Part shown: piece after piece, positions 23,554 through 31,205 of the stretch | Numbering within the stretch: position 1 is the first letter of the stretch | Layout: each line of letters opens with the position of its first letter | NCBI RefSeq assembly: GCF_016428755.1 | Contig: NZ_JAELTI010000045.1 | Location: 1 to 39,782 of the forward strand | DNA from: Allobosea sp. ASV33 | Lineage (GTDB): Bacteria; Pseudomonadota; Alphaproteobacteria; Rhizobiales; Beijerinckiaceae | DNA: 39,782 nucleotides | Direction: 5' to 3' | The notes under the pieces: model-generated | Told to the model about the DNA's origin: nothing | The model's input: only the letters and a program-made list of their open reading frames with translations | Database searches by the model: none | Position numbers and translations under genes: made by a program

Positions 23554-24051
23554 ATGTTCAGGACTCTCATTCTCGCATCCGCATCGGCCTTCGCGCTCGT
23601 CTCCTTCTCCGTGGCGCCCGCCTCGGCGCTGACGATGAAGGAGTGTAGCGTCAAGTATCAGGACGCCAAGAAGGCCAATACGTTGAAGGGCCAGAAGTGG
23701 AACGACTTCCGCAAGGCTCAGTGCGGCGACGACGACGCCAATGACGATGAGGCCGCGGCTGCGATGCCGGCCGAGCCGGCGAAGCCTGCCGCTGCTGCGC
23801 CCGCTGCTTCGGCCACGGCTGCCGCTCCTGCCGCCAAGCCCGCCGCGATGCCGGCCGGCAAGGCCAAGCCTGCCGTCTTCCCGAAGACCGTCTCGCAGAA
23901 ATACTCCAGCGAGACCGCCGGCAAGGCGCGCCTCAAGACCTGCGTCGACCAGTACAACGCCAACAAGGCGGCCAATGCCAACGGCGATCTGAAGTGGATC
24001 GAGAAGGGCGGCGGCTACTGGAGCCAGTGCAACACCAAGCTGAAGGGCTGA
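23554..24051 (+). CDS. Secreted protein with paired Cys repeats and Ala/Pro linker, unknown
   Basis: A 165-aa exported protein. Signal peptide at residues 1-25 (ASAFALVSFSVAPASA), an N-terminal unit ECSVKYQDAKKANTLKGQKW ending in AQC, a low-complexity Ala/Pro/Lys linker (about residues 65-108), and a C-terminal unit starting CVDQYNANKAANANGDLKW and ending SQC. The two units look like copies of one another, each framed by two cysteines. I recall similar proteins in Hyphomicrobiales, without known function. The start at ATG 23554 was chosen because GGAGAA precedes it. An in-frame ATG four codons earlier has no ribosome-binding site. It is followed by a clear terminator. Confidence 0.85.
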   Translation: MFRTLILASASAFALVSFSVAPASALTMKECSVKYQDAKKANTLKGQKWNDFRKAQCGDDDANDDEAAAAMPAEPAKPAAAAPAASATAAAPAAKPAAMPAGKAKPAVFPKTVSQKYSSETAGKARLKTCVDQYNANKAANANGDLKWIEKGGGYWSQCNTKLKG

Positions 24052-24076
24052 TCGCCCGCTGAACGGCCGTTTTCCG

Positions 24077-24106
24077 AACGCCGCGCCGCAAGGCGCGGCG
24101 TTTTTC
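24077..24106 (+). terminator. Terminator after the paired-repeat gene
   Basis: AACGCCGCGCC (24077-24087) pairs perfectly with GGCGCGGCGTT (24092-24102) around GCAA, followed by a T-run (TTTTTCG). It is a typical intrinsic terminator 25 bases after the stop. Confidence 0.9.
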
Positions 24107-24572
24107 GTCGCGGTGTGCTTTGCCTTCAAGACTGCGCGGGGTCATGCCCGGTAAGTCGCGATAGCGCTGCGGGCAGGGACTGCGCCGGGGGCTCCGGCCC
24201 AGCCGAAGCCGACCCCTTGCGTTTTCCGATGCGAGCCCTGCCAGGGAAGCCGCCGGGACTCAACCTTGCCTTGAAATGAGCGAAGACACCCCGTGCAACC
24301 ATTGCATGAGAGGTGGGCTTGCGTTCTGCCCAACAATCAGGCATTTTCCTTCGCCTTGGCTCCAACTCAAGAAAGGGAGGGCTGAATGAAATTCAACATC
24401 GCTGCCCCTCCCATGCGACCAACCAAGCACTAGGTCGGTCTTGCACGAGGCCCGCCTGCGGGCGGTCTCCTGAGCCTTTTTCCAACTTTTGTCTTTCATT
24501 GCCGGAGCCGGCGCGCGTCGTCGTCTCTGCCTGATTTCGGAGTCGGCGGCCGTCTCGGCGCCGAATGACGCT
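24107..24572 (+). other. 466-base intergenic region with a possible leader peptide
   Basis: No substantial gene is supported. A 15-codon reading frame (24386-24433, MKFNIAAPPMRPTKH) has a very good Shine-Dalgarno, GGGAGG, five bases upstream. It is followed by a short palindrome GCCCGCCTGCGGGC (24450-24463) and a T5 run at 24477-24481. It could be a leader peptide and attenuator for the ABC transporter gene, or chance. I see no transposon or repeat sequence here. Confidence 0.35.
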
Positions 24573-26372
24573 ATGTCTCACGATACTCAAACCGGGCGGC
24601 GGGAGCCGTTCCGGGCTGTTCTCGGCTTCACGTTTAAGCATTGGGCGCGCCAGCCCGGGCAGGTCGCGTGGGTGGCCGGCGTCACCATCGCCGCTACGCT
24701 CGCGGAGCTGTTCACGCCGGTCTATGCCGGCCGCCTCGTCGATGCGGTGTCCGGCACTGCGGGCTCGGGCGGCACGGAAGCGGCGCTGGGGGCGCTCGGC
24801 GCGATGATGGTGCTCGCCGCCATCATGGTTGTCGGGCGGCATTTCGCCTTCACCGGCATCACCACGATGACGCTGCGCACGATGAGCGACGTCTCGCAGG
24901 AGGCTTTCGCGCGCCTGCAGCGCTTCTCGACCGACTGGCACGCGAATAATTTCGCGGGCTCGACGGTGCGCAAGATCACGCGCGGCATGTGGGCGCTCGA
25001 CCTGCTGAGCGACACGGTCCTGATCGCGCTGCTGCCCTCGCTGGTCATCCTGCTCGGCATGACGGCGGTGCTGGCCTGGCACTGGCCGGCGATGGGGCTG
25101 GTCGTCGCGCTCGGCGCTCTCGCCTATATCGGGCTGACGCTGGCGCTCTCGCTGCGCTTCGTCGCGCCGGCGGCGCGTCTTGGCAATGCCTGGGATACGC
25201 GTCTGGGCGGCGCGCTGGCCGACGCCATCACCTGCAACCCGGTGGTGAAGGCCTATGGCGGCGAGGCACGCGAGGACCTGCGGCTCGCGACGGTCGTCTC
25301 CAAGTGGAGCCTGCGGACGCAGCGCGCCTGGCTGCGCGGCACCTGGTCGGGCACCGGCCAGAACGTCGTGCTGCTGGTGCTGCGCGCGGCGGTGATCGGC
25401 CTGGTGATCTGGCTCTGGGCGAACGGGCAGGCCTCGCCTGGCGATGTCGCGTTCGTGCTGACGGCCTATGCGGTGGTGCATGGCTACCTGCGCGATGTCG
25501 GCCAGCACGTCCATAACCTGCAGCGGTCGGTCAACGACATGGAGGAGCTCGTCTGGATGCACGACCTTCCCTATGGCGTGCCGGACCGGAAGAGCGCTGT
25601 GGACATGAGCGTGACGGCGGGCGAGATCGCCTTCGAGGACGTGACCTTCCATTACGGGGGCCATCACGATCCGCTCTACCGCGATTTCTCGCTGACCATC
25701 CGTGGCGGCGAGAAGGTCGGCCTCGTCGGCCGCTCGGGCTCCGGCAAGACGACCTTCGTCAAGCTGGTGCAGCGGCTCTACGACGTCACCGCGGGCCGCA
25801 TCGCGATCGACGGGCAGGATATCGCCGATGTCACGCAGGCGTCACTGCGCCAGCAGATCGCGATCGTGCAGCAGGAGCCGGTGCTGTTCCACCGCTCGCT
25901 GGCGGAGAACATCGCCTATGGCCGGCCGGGCGCGAGCCTGGCGCAGGTCGAGCAGGCGGCGAAGCTCGCCAACGCGCATGAGTTCATCATGCGCCTGCCC
26001 AAGGGCTACGCCACGCTCGTCGGCGAGCGCGGCATCAAGCTCTCGGGCGGCGAGCGGCAGCGCGTCGCGCTGGCCAGGGCCTTCCTGGCCGATGCGCCGA
26101 TCCTGATCCTGGACGAGGCGACCTCGAGCCTCGATTCGGAATCGGAGGCGCTGATCCAGCAGGCGATCGAGCGCCTGATGGAAGGCCGCACCACGATCGT
26201 GATCGCGCATCGTCTCTCGACGGTGCGGGCCATGGACCGCATCCTGGTCTTCGATCGCGGCCGGGTGATCGAGGAAGGCCCGCACGAGGCCCTGCTGACC
26301 CGGCAGGACGGCGCCTATCGCGCGCTGTTCGAGAAGCAGGTCAGCGAGCTGGCCAAGGGGCTGGCGGCTTAA
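24573..26372 (+). CDS. ABC exporter half-transporter (fused membrane and ATPase domains)
   Basis: A 599-aa inner-membrane ABC protein of the MdlB/MsbA type that should work as a homodimer or with a partner. The membrane domain (about residues 20-310) has six helices. The nucleotide-binding domain has Walker A GRSGSGKTT (about 385-393), the Q-loop QQEPVLF, the signature LSGGERQRVALARA (about 490), Walker B ILILDEATSSLDSES and the switch histidine in IVIAHRLST. All catalytic elements are intact. The substrate is not evident: lipid, drug or peptide export are all possible. ATG 24573 was chosen as the first ATG before the family-like N-terminus. No strong ribosome-binding site is visible, so the start is less certain. 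Confidence 0.93.
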   Translation: MSHDTQTGRREPFRAVLGFTFKHWARQPGQVAWVAGVTIAATLAELFTPVYAGRLVDAVSGTAGSGGTEAALGALGAMMVLAAIMVVGRHFAFTGITTMTLRTMSDVSQEAFARLQRFSTDWHANNFAGSTVRKITRGMWALDLLSDTVLIALLPSLVILLGMTAVLAWHWPAMGLVVALGALAYIGLTLALSLRFVAPAARLGNAWDTRLGGALADAITCNPVVKAYGGEAREDLRLATVVSKWSLRTQRAWLRGTWSGTGQNVVLLVLRAAVIGLVIWLWANGQASPGDVAFVLTAYAVVHGYLRDVGQHVHNLQRSVNDMEELVWMHDLPYGVPDRKSAVDMSVTAGEIAFEDVTFHYGGHHDPLYRDFSLTIRGGEKVGLVGRSGSGKTTFVKLVQRLYDVTAGRIAIDGQDIADVTQASLRQQIAIVQQEPVLFHRSLAENIAYGRPGASLAQVEQAAKLANAHEFIMRLPKGYATLVGERGIKLSGGERQRVALARAFLADAPILILDEATSSLDSESEALIQQAIERLMEGRTTIVIAHRLSTVRAMDRILVFDRGRVIEEGPHEALLTRQDGAYRALFEKQVSELAKGLAA

Positions 26373-26392
26373 CCGCCGCCAGCTCTCCCTCT

Positions 26393-26485
26393 CGTCATGG
26401 TCGGGCTTGTCCCGACCATCCACGTCTTCGCTGGTCGAAAGTCGCGTTCAAGACGTGGATGCTCGCCACAAGGGCGAGCATGACG
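26393..26485. repeat. Cloverleaf-type intergenic repeat, copy E
   Basis: This is the clearest three-hairpin copy. Outer arms CGTCAT (26393-26398) and ATGACG (26480-26485). Hairpin 1 is ATGGTCGGG / CCCGACCAT, the central hairpin is ATCCACGTCTT (26418-26428) / AAGACGTGGAT (26450-26460), and hairpin 3 is ATGCTCGCC / GGGCGAGCAT. It sits between the converging ABC exporter and cyclotransferase genes and could end both transcripts. Confidence 0.8.
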
Positions 26486-26494
26486 GAAGGGGCG

Positions 26495-27013
26495 TCACTT
26501 CGGCGCCAGCGCCCTTGGCCTGACGCCTTTCACCGGGCCGGGCGGCAGCGCCGCGTCCGCATCCTGATTCAAGCCCTTCAGATCGAGATTCGGCTTGGTC
26601 AGAAAACGATTCAAGCCAGCGATGTAAGTCTCTGGCAAGCCGAAATGTTTTGCCCCGGCGATGACCGTTTCCATATAGCCGGGCTTCGGCCGTCCGGGGT
26701 CGCCGGAGCGGCCGATATAGATCAGCGCGCGCTTGGCGCCGCCTGTCACGATCACCGGCTGATTGATCTTCAAATAGAGCCCGCTGGCGAGCTCCTCGAA
26801 CTTGTCGAGCACGCGCATGTCGCTGAGCGAGCAGTCCCAGAGCACGCCATGGACCTCCTCGCGCGGATCGCGGATCACCGAGGCATAGCCGTCGCGCGTG
26901 ACGATGAAGCGGTGTCGCGGCAAGCGGGCCGGGCCGAGCGGCCGCGCCTTCGGGCAGCGCTCGGCCATTCCGAGCGGGTCCATGTTGAGGCCGTAGGCGA
27001 AATAGAGGGGCAT
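26495..27013 (-). CDS. Gamma-glutamylcyclotransferase-like protein
   Basis: A 172-aa cytoplasmic protein of the GGCT/AIG2 fold. The N-terminal YFAYGLNMD corresponds to the family's YGSNM substrate loop. RCPKARPLGPARLPRHRF, the EEVHGVLWD strand and DKFEELASGLYLK (with the conserved acidic residue region) follow. Enzymes of this fold cleave gamma-glutamyl dipeptides to 5-oxoproline and a free amino acid. Some members act on other gamma-glutamylamines. Ser to Leu in the YGSNM loop (YGLNM) is a variation worth noting. The ATG follows TGAGG on the minus strand. It lies downstream of isovaleryl-CoA dehydrogenase, with repeat copy B in the gap. Confidence 0.82.
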   Translation of the reverse strand: MPLYFAYGLNMDPLGMAERCPKARPLGPARLPRHRFIVTRDGYASVIRDPREEVHGVLWDCSLSDMRVLDKFEELASGLYLKINQPVIVTGGAKRALIYIGRSGDPGRPKPGYMETVIAGAKHFGLPETYIAGLNRFLTKPNLDLKGLNQDADAALPPGPVKGVRPRALAPK

Positions 27014-27023
27014 CGGGGCCTCA

Positions 27024-27138
27024 CGTCATTCTCGGGCGAAGCGCAGCGCAGACCCGAGAATCTCTTGCTGGATGAGGCGCTCTCTTCAAGCCGTAGCCAT
27101 CTCGTCCAGCGATGCCCGGGTCAAGCTCGGGCATGACG
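27024..27138. repeat. Cloverleaf-type intergenic repeat, copy B
   Basis: Outer arms CGTCAT (27024-27029) and ATGACG (27133-27138). The left hairpin ATTCTCGGG / CCCGAGAAT is almost identical to copy A. The central pairing is GCTGGATGAG / CTCGTCCAGC (9 of 10). The right hairpin is ATGCCCGGG with CTCGGGCAT. It fills most of the gap between the dehydrogenase stop (27150) and the cyclotransferase start (27013). Confidence 0.8.
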
Positions 27139-27149
27139 GCGGAGCGTTT

Positions 27150-28322
27150 TCATTTCGTCTTGTTGAACAGCTCCCGGCCGATCAGCATGCGGCGGATCTC
27201 GCTCGTGCCGGCGCCGATCTCGTAGAGCTTGGCGTCGCGCAGCAGGCGGCCGGTCGGGTAGTCGTTGATATAGCCGTTGCCGCCAAGGAGCTGGATCGCG
27301 TCGAGCGCGACCTGCGTCGCCTTCTCGGCCGCGATCAAGATGGCGCCGGCGGCGTCTTCGCGCGTGGTCTCGCCGCGGTCGCAGGCCTTGGCCACGGCAT
27401 AGACATAGGCGCGGCAGGAATTCATCGCGACATACATGTCGGCGACCTTGCCCTGGACGAGCTGGAACTCGCCGATCGACTGACCGAACTGCTTGCGCTC
27501 ATGGACATAGGGCATGACCACGTCGAGCGCCGCCTGCATGATGCCGAGGGGGCCTGCCGCCAGCACGACGCGCTCGTAGTCGAGGCCGGACATCAGCACG
27601 TTGACGCCGCGCCCGACGGTGCCGAGCACGTTCTCCTCCGGCACCTCGCAATCCTGGAAGACGAGCTCGCAGGTGTCCGAGCCGCGCATACCGAGCTTGT
27701 CGAGCTTCTGGTGGGTCGAGAAACCCTTCATGCCCTTCTCGATCAGGAAGGCGGTGATGCCGCGCGGGCCGGCTTCCGGGTCGGTCTTGGCGTAGACGAC
27801 CAGCGTCTCGGCGATCGGGCCGTTGGTGATCCACATCTTGTTGCCGTTGAGGACATAAGCGTCGCCCTTCTTGTCGGCGCGGGTGCGCATCGAGACGACG
27901 TCCGAGCCCGAGCCGGGCTCCGACATGGCCAACGCTCCGACATGCTCGCCCGAGATCAGCTTGGGCAGGTATTTCCGCTTCTGCGCCTCGTTGCCGTTGC
28001 GGCTGATCTGGTTGACGCAGAGATTCGAGTGGGCGCCGTAGGAGAGGCCGACCGAGGCCGAGGCGCGGCTGACTTCCTCGACCGCGATGCAGTGCTCGAG
28101 ATAGCCGAGCCCCGTACCGCCATACTCCTCCGCGACCGTCATGCCGTGAAGGCCGAGCGCCCCCATTTCCGGCCAGAGATCGCGTGGGAACTGGTTGGTC
28201 CTGTCGATCTCCTCGGCGCGCGGGGCGATCTTCTCCTGGGCGAAGGCATGGACGGTGTCGCGGATCGCGTCGGCTGTCTCGCCGAGGTCGAAATTGAACG
28301 GGCGCGGCGCGTTGGCAAGCAT
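27150..28322 (-). CDS. ivd: Isovaleryl-CoA dehydrogenase
   Basis: FAD-dependent acyl-CoA dehydrogenase that oxidises isovaleryl-CoA to 3-methylcrotonyl-CoA in leucine breakdown, passing electrons to ETF. The 390-aa protein is complete. Family signatures are [16 protein letters not shown] (130-145), [19 protein letters not shown] (162-180) and a C-terminal [20 protein letters not shown]. The catalytic base is Glu250 in [15 protein letters not shown]. Placement of the base in this helix, rather than near the C-terminus, is diagnostic for isovaleryl-CoA dehydrogenase among close relatives. The next enzyme's beta subunit (methylcrotonyl-CoA carboxylase) is about 6 kb away on the opposite strand, so the usual liu-type cluster is dispersed. 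Confidence 0.94.
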   Translation of the reverse strand: MLANAPRPFNFDLGETADAIRDTVHAFAQEKIAPRAEEIDRTNQFPRDLWPEMGALGLHGMTVAEEYGGTGLGYLEHCIAVEEVSRASASVGLSYGAHSNLCVNQISRNGNEAQKRKYLPKLISGEHVGALAMSEPGSGSDVVSMRTRADKKGDAYVLNGNKMWITNGPIAETLVVYAKTDPEAGPRGITAFLIEKGMKGFSTHQKLDKLGMRGSDTCELVFQDCEVPEENVLGTVGRGVNVLMSGLDYERVVLAAGPLGIMQAALDVVMPYVHERKQFGQSIGEFQLVQGKVADMYVAMNSCRAYVYAVAKACDRGETTREDAAGAILIAAEKATQVALDAIQLLGGNGYINDYPTGRLLRDAKLYEIGAGTSEIRRMLIGRELFNKTK

Positions 28323-28550
28323 GAGGTCCTCCCGGGTCGAACGACTTTGGCAGCCTGGATGCCGGCCGCCTTGCCGCGAGCTTACAGACCGGGAATGCGG
28401 GTGTCAGGCGGAGCGGAGCAGCGGGCGGTTTGCGAGGATTCGCACGGGCGGGCCTCTGGCGATGCCGACCCCTTATGCAGCGCTCGGTCTTTACCCGCCT
28501 TGCCAGGCAGCTTAGCCGCATGCCGGATCAGGCCTTTCAGGAACTTCAGA

Positions 28551-29042
28551 ATGTCCCAGCCGTCGACCATGTCGCCCATTTCGAGCGGCGCTCTCCTCCT
28601 GCGCTACATCGCTTTCCTGATCATCGGGGTGATCGTCCTGAATGTCGCGATCATGGCGCTGGAGTCCTATTTCAAGCAATCGCCGGGCAGCACGGGCGCG
28701 CTGGGCCTGATCCTGATCTGGAGCGCCGCTTCATGGGTCGGGCAGATCTGGTTCAGGCGCGAGCAGACCCGCCCGCCATCCGGCCGCGCCTGGTCCGTCG
28801 CGCTGCTCTGCGCGCTTGCGACCTTGGTGCTGCAGGCCCTTTTCGTGCTCGTCATCGCCGGCTTCATGCCGGGCGGCTTCGCCAGCATCGCGCGCTATCG
28901 CAGCAGCGATCAGGTGCTTATCGCCGGGGCGTTTCTTGGGATTTTCGTACTGGAGTTCCTGCTGATCCGCGCCGCGATCAGCTGGGGGGCGAGGGCCGAG
29001 GAGAAGCGGGCGCAGCGGCTGGCCGCCAAAGGCGCTGTCTAG
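28551..29042 (+). CDS. Small inner-membrane protein, ABZJ_00895-like
   Basis: A 163-aa protein with four hydrophobic segments (about residues 15-35, 48-65, 80-105 and 125-145) and a charged C-terminus (WGARAEEKRAQRLAAKG). The topology and length resemble the uncharacterised ABZJ_00895 family, a comparison from memory. ATG 28551 follows AGGAACTTCAG. A second ATG six codons later is also possible. The frame is open far upstream, but that region is antisense to isovaleryl-CoA dehydrogenase. Its stop overlaps the stop of the convergent transporter gene in a shared CTAG. Confidence 0.75.
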   Translation: MSQPSTMSPISSGALLLRYIAFLIIGVIVLNVAIMALESYFKQSPGSTGALGLILIWSAASWVGQIWFRREQTRPPSGRAWSVALLCALATLVLQALFVLVIAGFMPGGFASIARYRSSDQVLIAGAFLGIFVLEFLLIRAAISWGARAEEKRAQRLAAKGAV

Positions 29043-30031
29043 CTTCCGATCACGCCGCGGCGCCTGAGCAGGATGAGGGTGAGCAGGGCTGCGGCAACGC
29101 AGGTCAAGGTCACGAACATCGCGCCGCCCTCGGATTCGACCCAGGGCAGGCCCTTCACATTGATGCCGAACAGGCCGGTGATGAAGGTCGCGGGCAGGAA
29201 CAGGGCCGTCAGGATCGACAGCACATAGAGCTGGCGGTTGGTCCGGCCGGCCGAGCGGGCGGCGATCTCGTCCTGCAGCAGGCGCGCCCGGTCCTGTACC
29301 GACTGGACGTCGTGATGCAGGCCGTCGACACGCTGGAGCAGCCGCGTGGCGGCAGCCTTGACCGCATCCGGGGCGCTGCGGCCCGACTGGGTCTCGGCGA
29401 AGCGGCGGAACAGGACGTGCAGGCCGCTGAGCTGCCGATGCAGCCGCACAGCCGTGCGCCGGACCGAGCCGACGCGCTGCGGGCCATCATGCAGACGGTC
29501 GAGCAGGATGTGGTCCTCGACGCTGTCAGTCTCGTCGACGAGGCGCACGACGGCATCGGTGACGTCGTCGATGATGTATTCGATGATCTGCTCGAACAGC
29601 CCGGCGGGACTTGAAGCCGGCTCGCCGCGATCGAGCGCCTCAGCCGTCATGCGGATCGAGTGCAGCGCCTCGCGCCGGCCGGTCAGCAGGAACTTGTCGC
29701 CGACGATCCAGCGCAGTGCGCCGACATCCTCGGACTTGTCGGCGATGTCGCGGATCAGGTCGTGCGAGACGCCCCAGGCGAGACTGGCGGAGTGATCGAG
29801 CCGCTGGTGCGGTTCATGCGAGAGGAAGGCTTCCTGCGTCGCGTCCGGCAGGTCCTGCTCTGCGATCCAGCTTTGCGCACGGGTATGGACGAGGTCGAGA
29901 TGGAGCCAGACGAAGCCTTCGGCCGGCGCGAGATCCGGCATCTCGTCGCGGGGGACGAGGCTCGGCTTGCCGTCCTCGTCGAAGCGATAGGCCCAGATCA
30001 GGCCGGATTGGGATTGGACGTCGCTGGGCAT
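29039..30031 (-). CDS. ZntB/CorA-family divalent metal transporter
   Basis: A 330-aa membrane protein with a long soluble N-terminal domain (about 1-265) and two C-terminal helices (about 268-290 and 305-323), as in the pentameric CorA superfamily. The pore-mouth motif reads GIN (residues 289-291, LFGINVKGLPW) instead of the classic GMN. Variants at the Met position are known in ZntB-like members. EGGA follows close by. The N-terminal FVWLHLDLV and the long helix region agree with ZntB-like zinc transporters, but magnesium, zinc or other metals cannot be told apart from sequence. It is convergent with, and overlaps by four bases, the preceding small membrane protein gene. Confidence 0.88.
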   Translation of the reverse strand: MPSDVQSQSGLIWAYRFDEDGKPSLVPRDEMPDLAPAEGFVWLHLDLVHTRAQSWIAEQDLPDATQEAFLSHEPHQRLDHSASLAWGVSHDLIRDIADKSEDVGALRWIVGDKFLLTGRREALHSIRMTAEALDRGEPASSPAGLFEQIIEYIIDDVTDAVVRLVDETDSVEDHILLDRLHDGPQRVGSVRRTAVRLHRQLSGLHVLFRRFAETQSGRSAPDAVKAAATRLLQRVDGLHHDVQSVQDRARLLQDEIAARSAGRTNRQLYVLSILTALFLPATFITGLFGINVKGLPWVESEGGAMFVTLTCVAAALLTLILLRRRGVIGS

Positions 30032-30116
30032 GCCGGGCTTCCGCTGTCGTCGCAGGGCGGTTCCCGGCCTTAAGGGCCGTGGATGTGACAGCGGCGTGAC
30101 GGACGGTGAGGCCGCC

Positions 30117-31085
30117 TCAGTCCCGCGCGATCGAGCCGGTCACGTCGACATTGCGATTCACGGCCGTGTGCGCATTCGGGATGCGGCCCGGAGGTGCGAA
30201 ACGCAGCCTGGTGCCGCCGGCTTCCTTGGGTGCGCGCAGGCCGGCCGGCGTCGGCGTCGGCGTGCGGACCGCCACCTTGGGCTCGCCGCCATGCCATTTG
30301 CGCGAGCCGATATCGAAATGGCCTCTTCGCCAGGCGTCGAACTCGCGCTCGTTGCCGAAGAAGGCGTTGCGGTCGACATCGCCGGTGATGCCGGGCACGC
30401 GGCCCGTGGTGGTGAACTGCCAGAATTCCCAGCGGTCCCGCGCATAGCGCTTGGCCAGCGGTGCCGCCGTCGAGCGCAGCCAGAAGGGATGGTCGTTGAG
30501 CTCGCCCTCCAGCACGTCCTCGTGGAAATTGATGTCGGTATAGATGATCGGCTTCTTGCCGGTGTGCTCGCGCAGACCCCTCAGCATCTCCTCGATCTTG
30601 GCCAGCGCCAGTTCCTTCGAGATCCTGCGGGTGCATTGCGAGTCGTTCTGCCATTCGACATCGAGTACGGGCGGCAGTGCGTCGGGGTCGCGCGGGATGT
30701 GCTTCTTGATCCAGCGCACCTGGTCCTTGGCCGACCGGCACCACCAGACGAAGTGATAGGCGCCACGGGCGACGCCGTGCTTCTTCGCCTCGGCCCAGTT
30801 GCGCTTGAAATTGGGATCGAGATGGTCGCCGCCCTCGGTCGCCTTGATGAAGGCGAAGCGCGTGCCGGCATCCTTGACCTTGGCCCAGTCGATCTCGCCC
30901 TGCCAGCGGGAGACGTCGATGCCCTGGATCACCTTGCGCCGCGCATCGCGGACGCCGTGATGGGGGGCGCTGTCGCCCTTCTTCGGATAGAGCGCCAGCG
31001 CGGGCTCGGCCAGGGAGGCCAAAAGCGCCGCAAAGGCGAGGGCCTTCAGCCCGATCCGTCCGCTGGTCAGCTTGCGCGCTGGCAT
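30117..31085 (-). CDS. Secreted glycoside hydrolase family 25 muramidase (paralogue 2)
   Basis: A 322-aa exported lysozyme-like enzyme cleaving the MurNAc-GlcNAc bond of peptidoglycan. A Sec signal peptide (residues 1-32, ending EPALAL) precedes the GH25 barrel with GIDVSRWQG (Asp57), FIKATEGGDH and the catalytic pair region PPVLDVEW (Asp142, Glu144). WEFWQFTTTGRVPGI follows and a Pro/Ala-rich tail ends the protein. ATG 31085 has an excellent GGGAGGAAC site and is preferred to the ATG six codons upstream. It lies 120 bases downstream of its paralogue on the same strand. Roles in wall remodelling, or as a secreted lytic enzyme, are inference. Confidence 0.92.
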   Translation of the reverse strand: MPARKLTSGRIGLKALAFAALLASLAEPALALYPKKGDSAPHHGVRDARRKVIQGIDVSRWQGEIDWAKVKDAGTRFAFIKATEGGDHLDPNFKRNWAEAKKHGVARGAYHFVWWCRSAKDQVRWIKKHIPRDPDALPPVLDVEWQNDSQCTRRISKELALAKIEEMLRGLREHTGKKPIIYTDINFHEDVLEGELNDHPFWLRSTAAPLAKRYARDRWEFWQFTTTGRVPGITGDVDRNAFFGNEREFDAWRRGHFDIGSRKWHGGEPKVAVRTPTPTPAGLRAPKEAGGTRLRFAPPGRIPNAHTAVNRNVDVTGSIARD

Positions 31086-31205
31086 GTGTTCCTCCCGCAT
31101 CACAGGTCCAGATGCGAGGGGCGTGGTTAAGCGCCGGTTAGAATTGCCGCGCAGTCGAACAATGAATTTCAGGTTTGGTTAACCGGGGCGGCTGCCGCCC
31201 GCCGC

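Noticed and set aside
27072-28550. Plus-strand frame running into the small membrane protein
   Set aside because: It is antisense to isovaleryl-CoA dehydrogenase. Only its last part (from 28551) has a ribosome-binding site and membrane-protein character.
28382-28579. 65-codon minus-strand frame upstream of isovaleryl-CoA dehydrogenase
   Set aside because: Its start is helical-looking, but it overlaps the start of the plus-strand membrane protein, has no ribosome-binding site and the second half is featureless.
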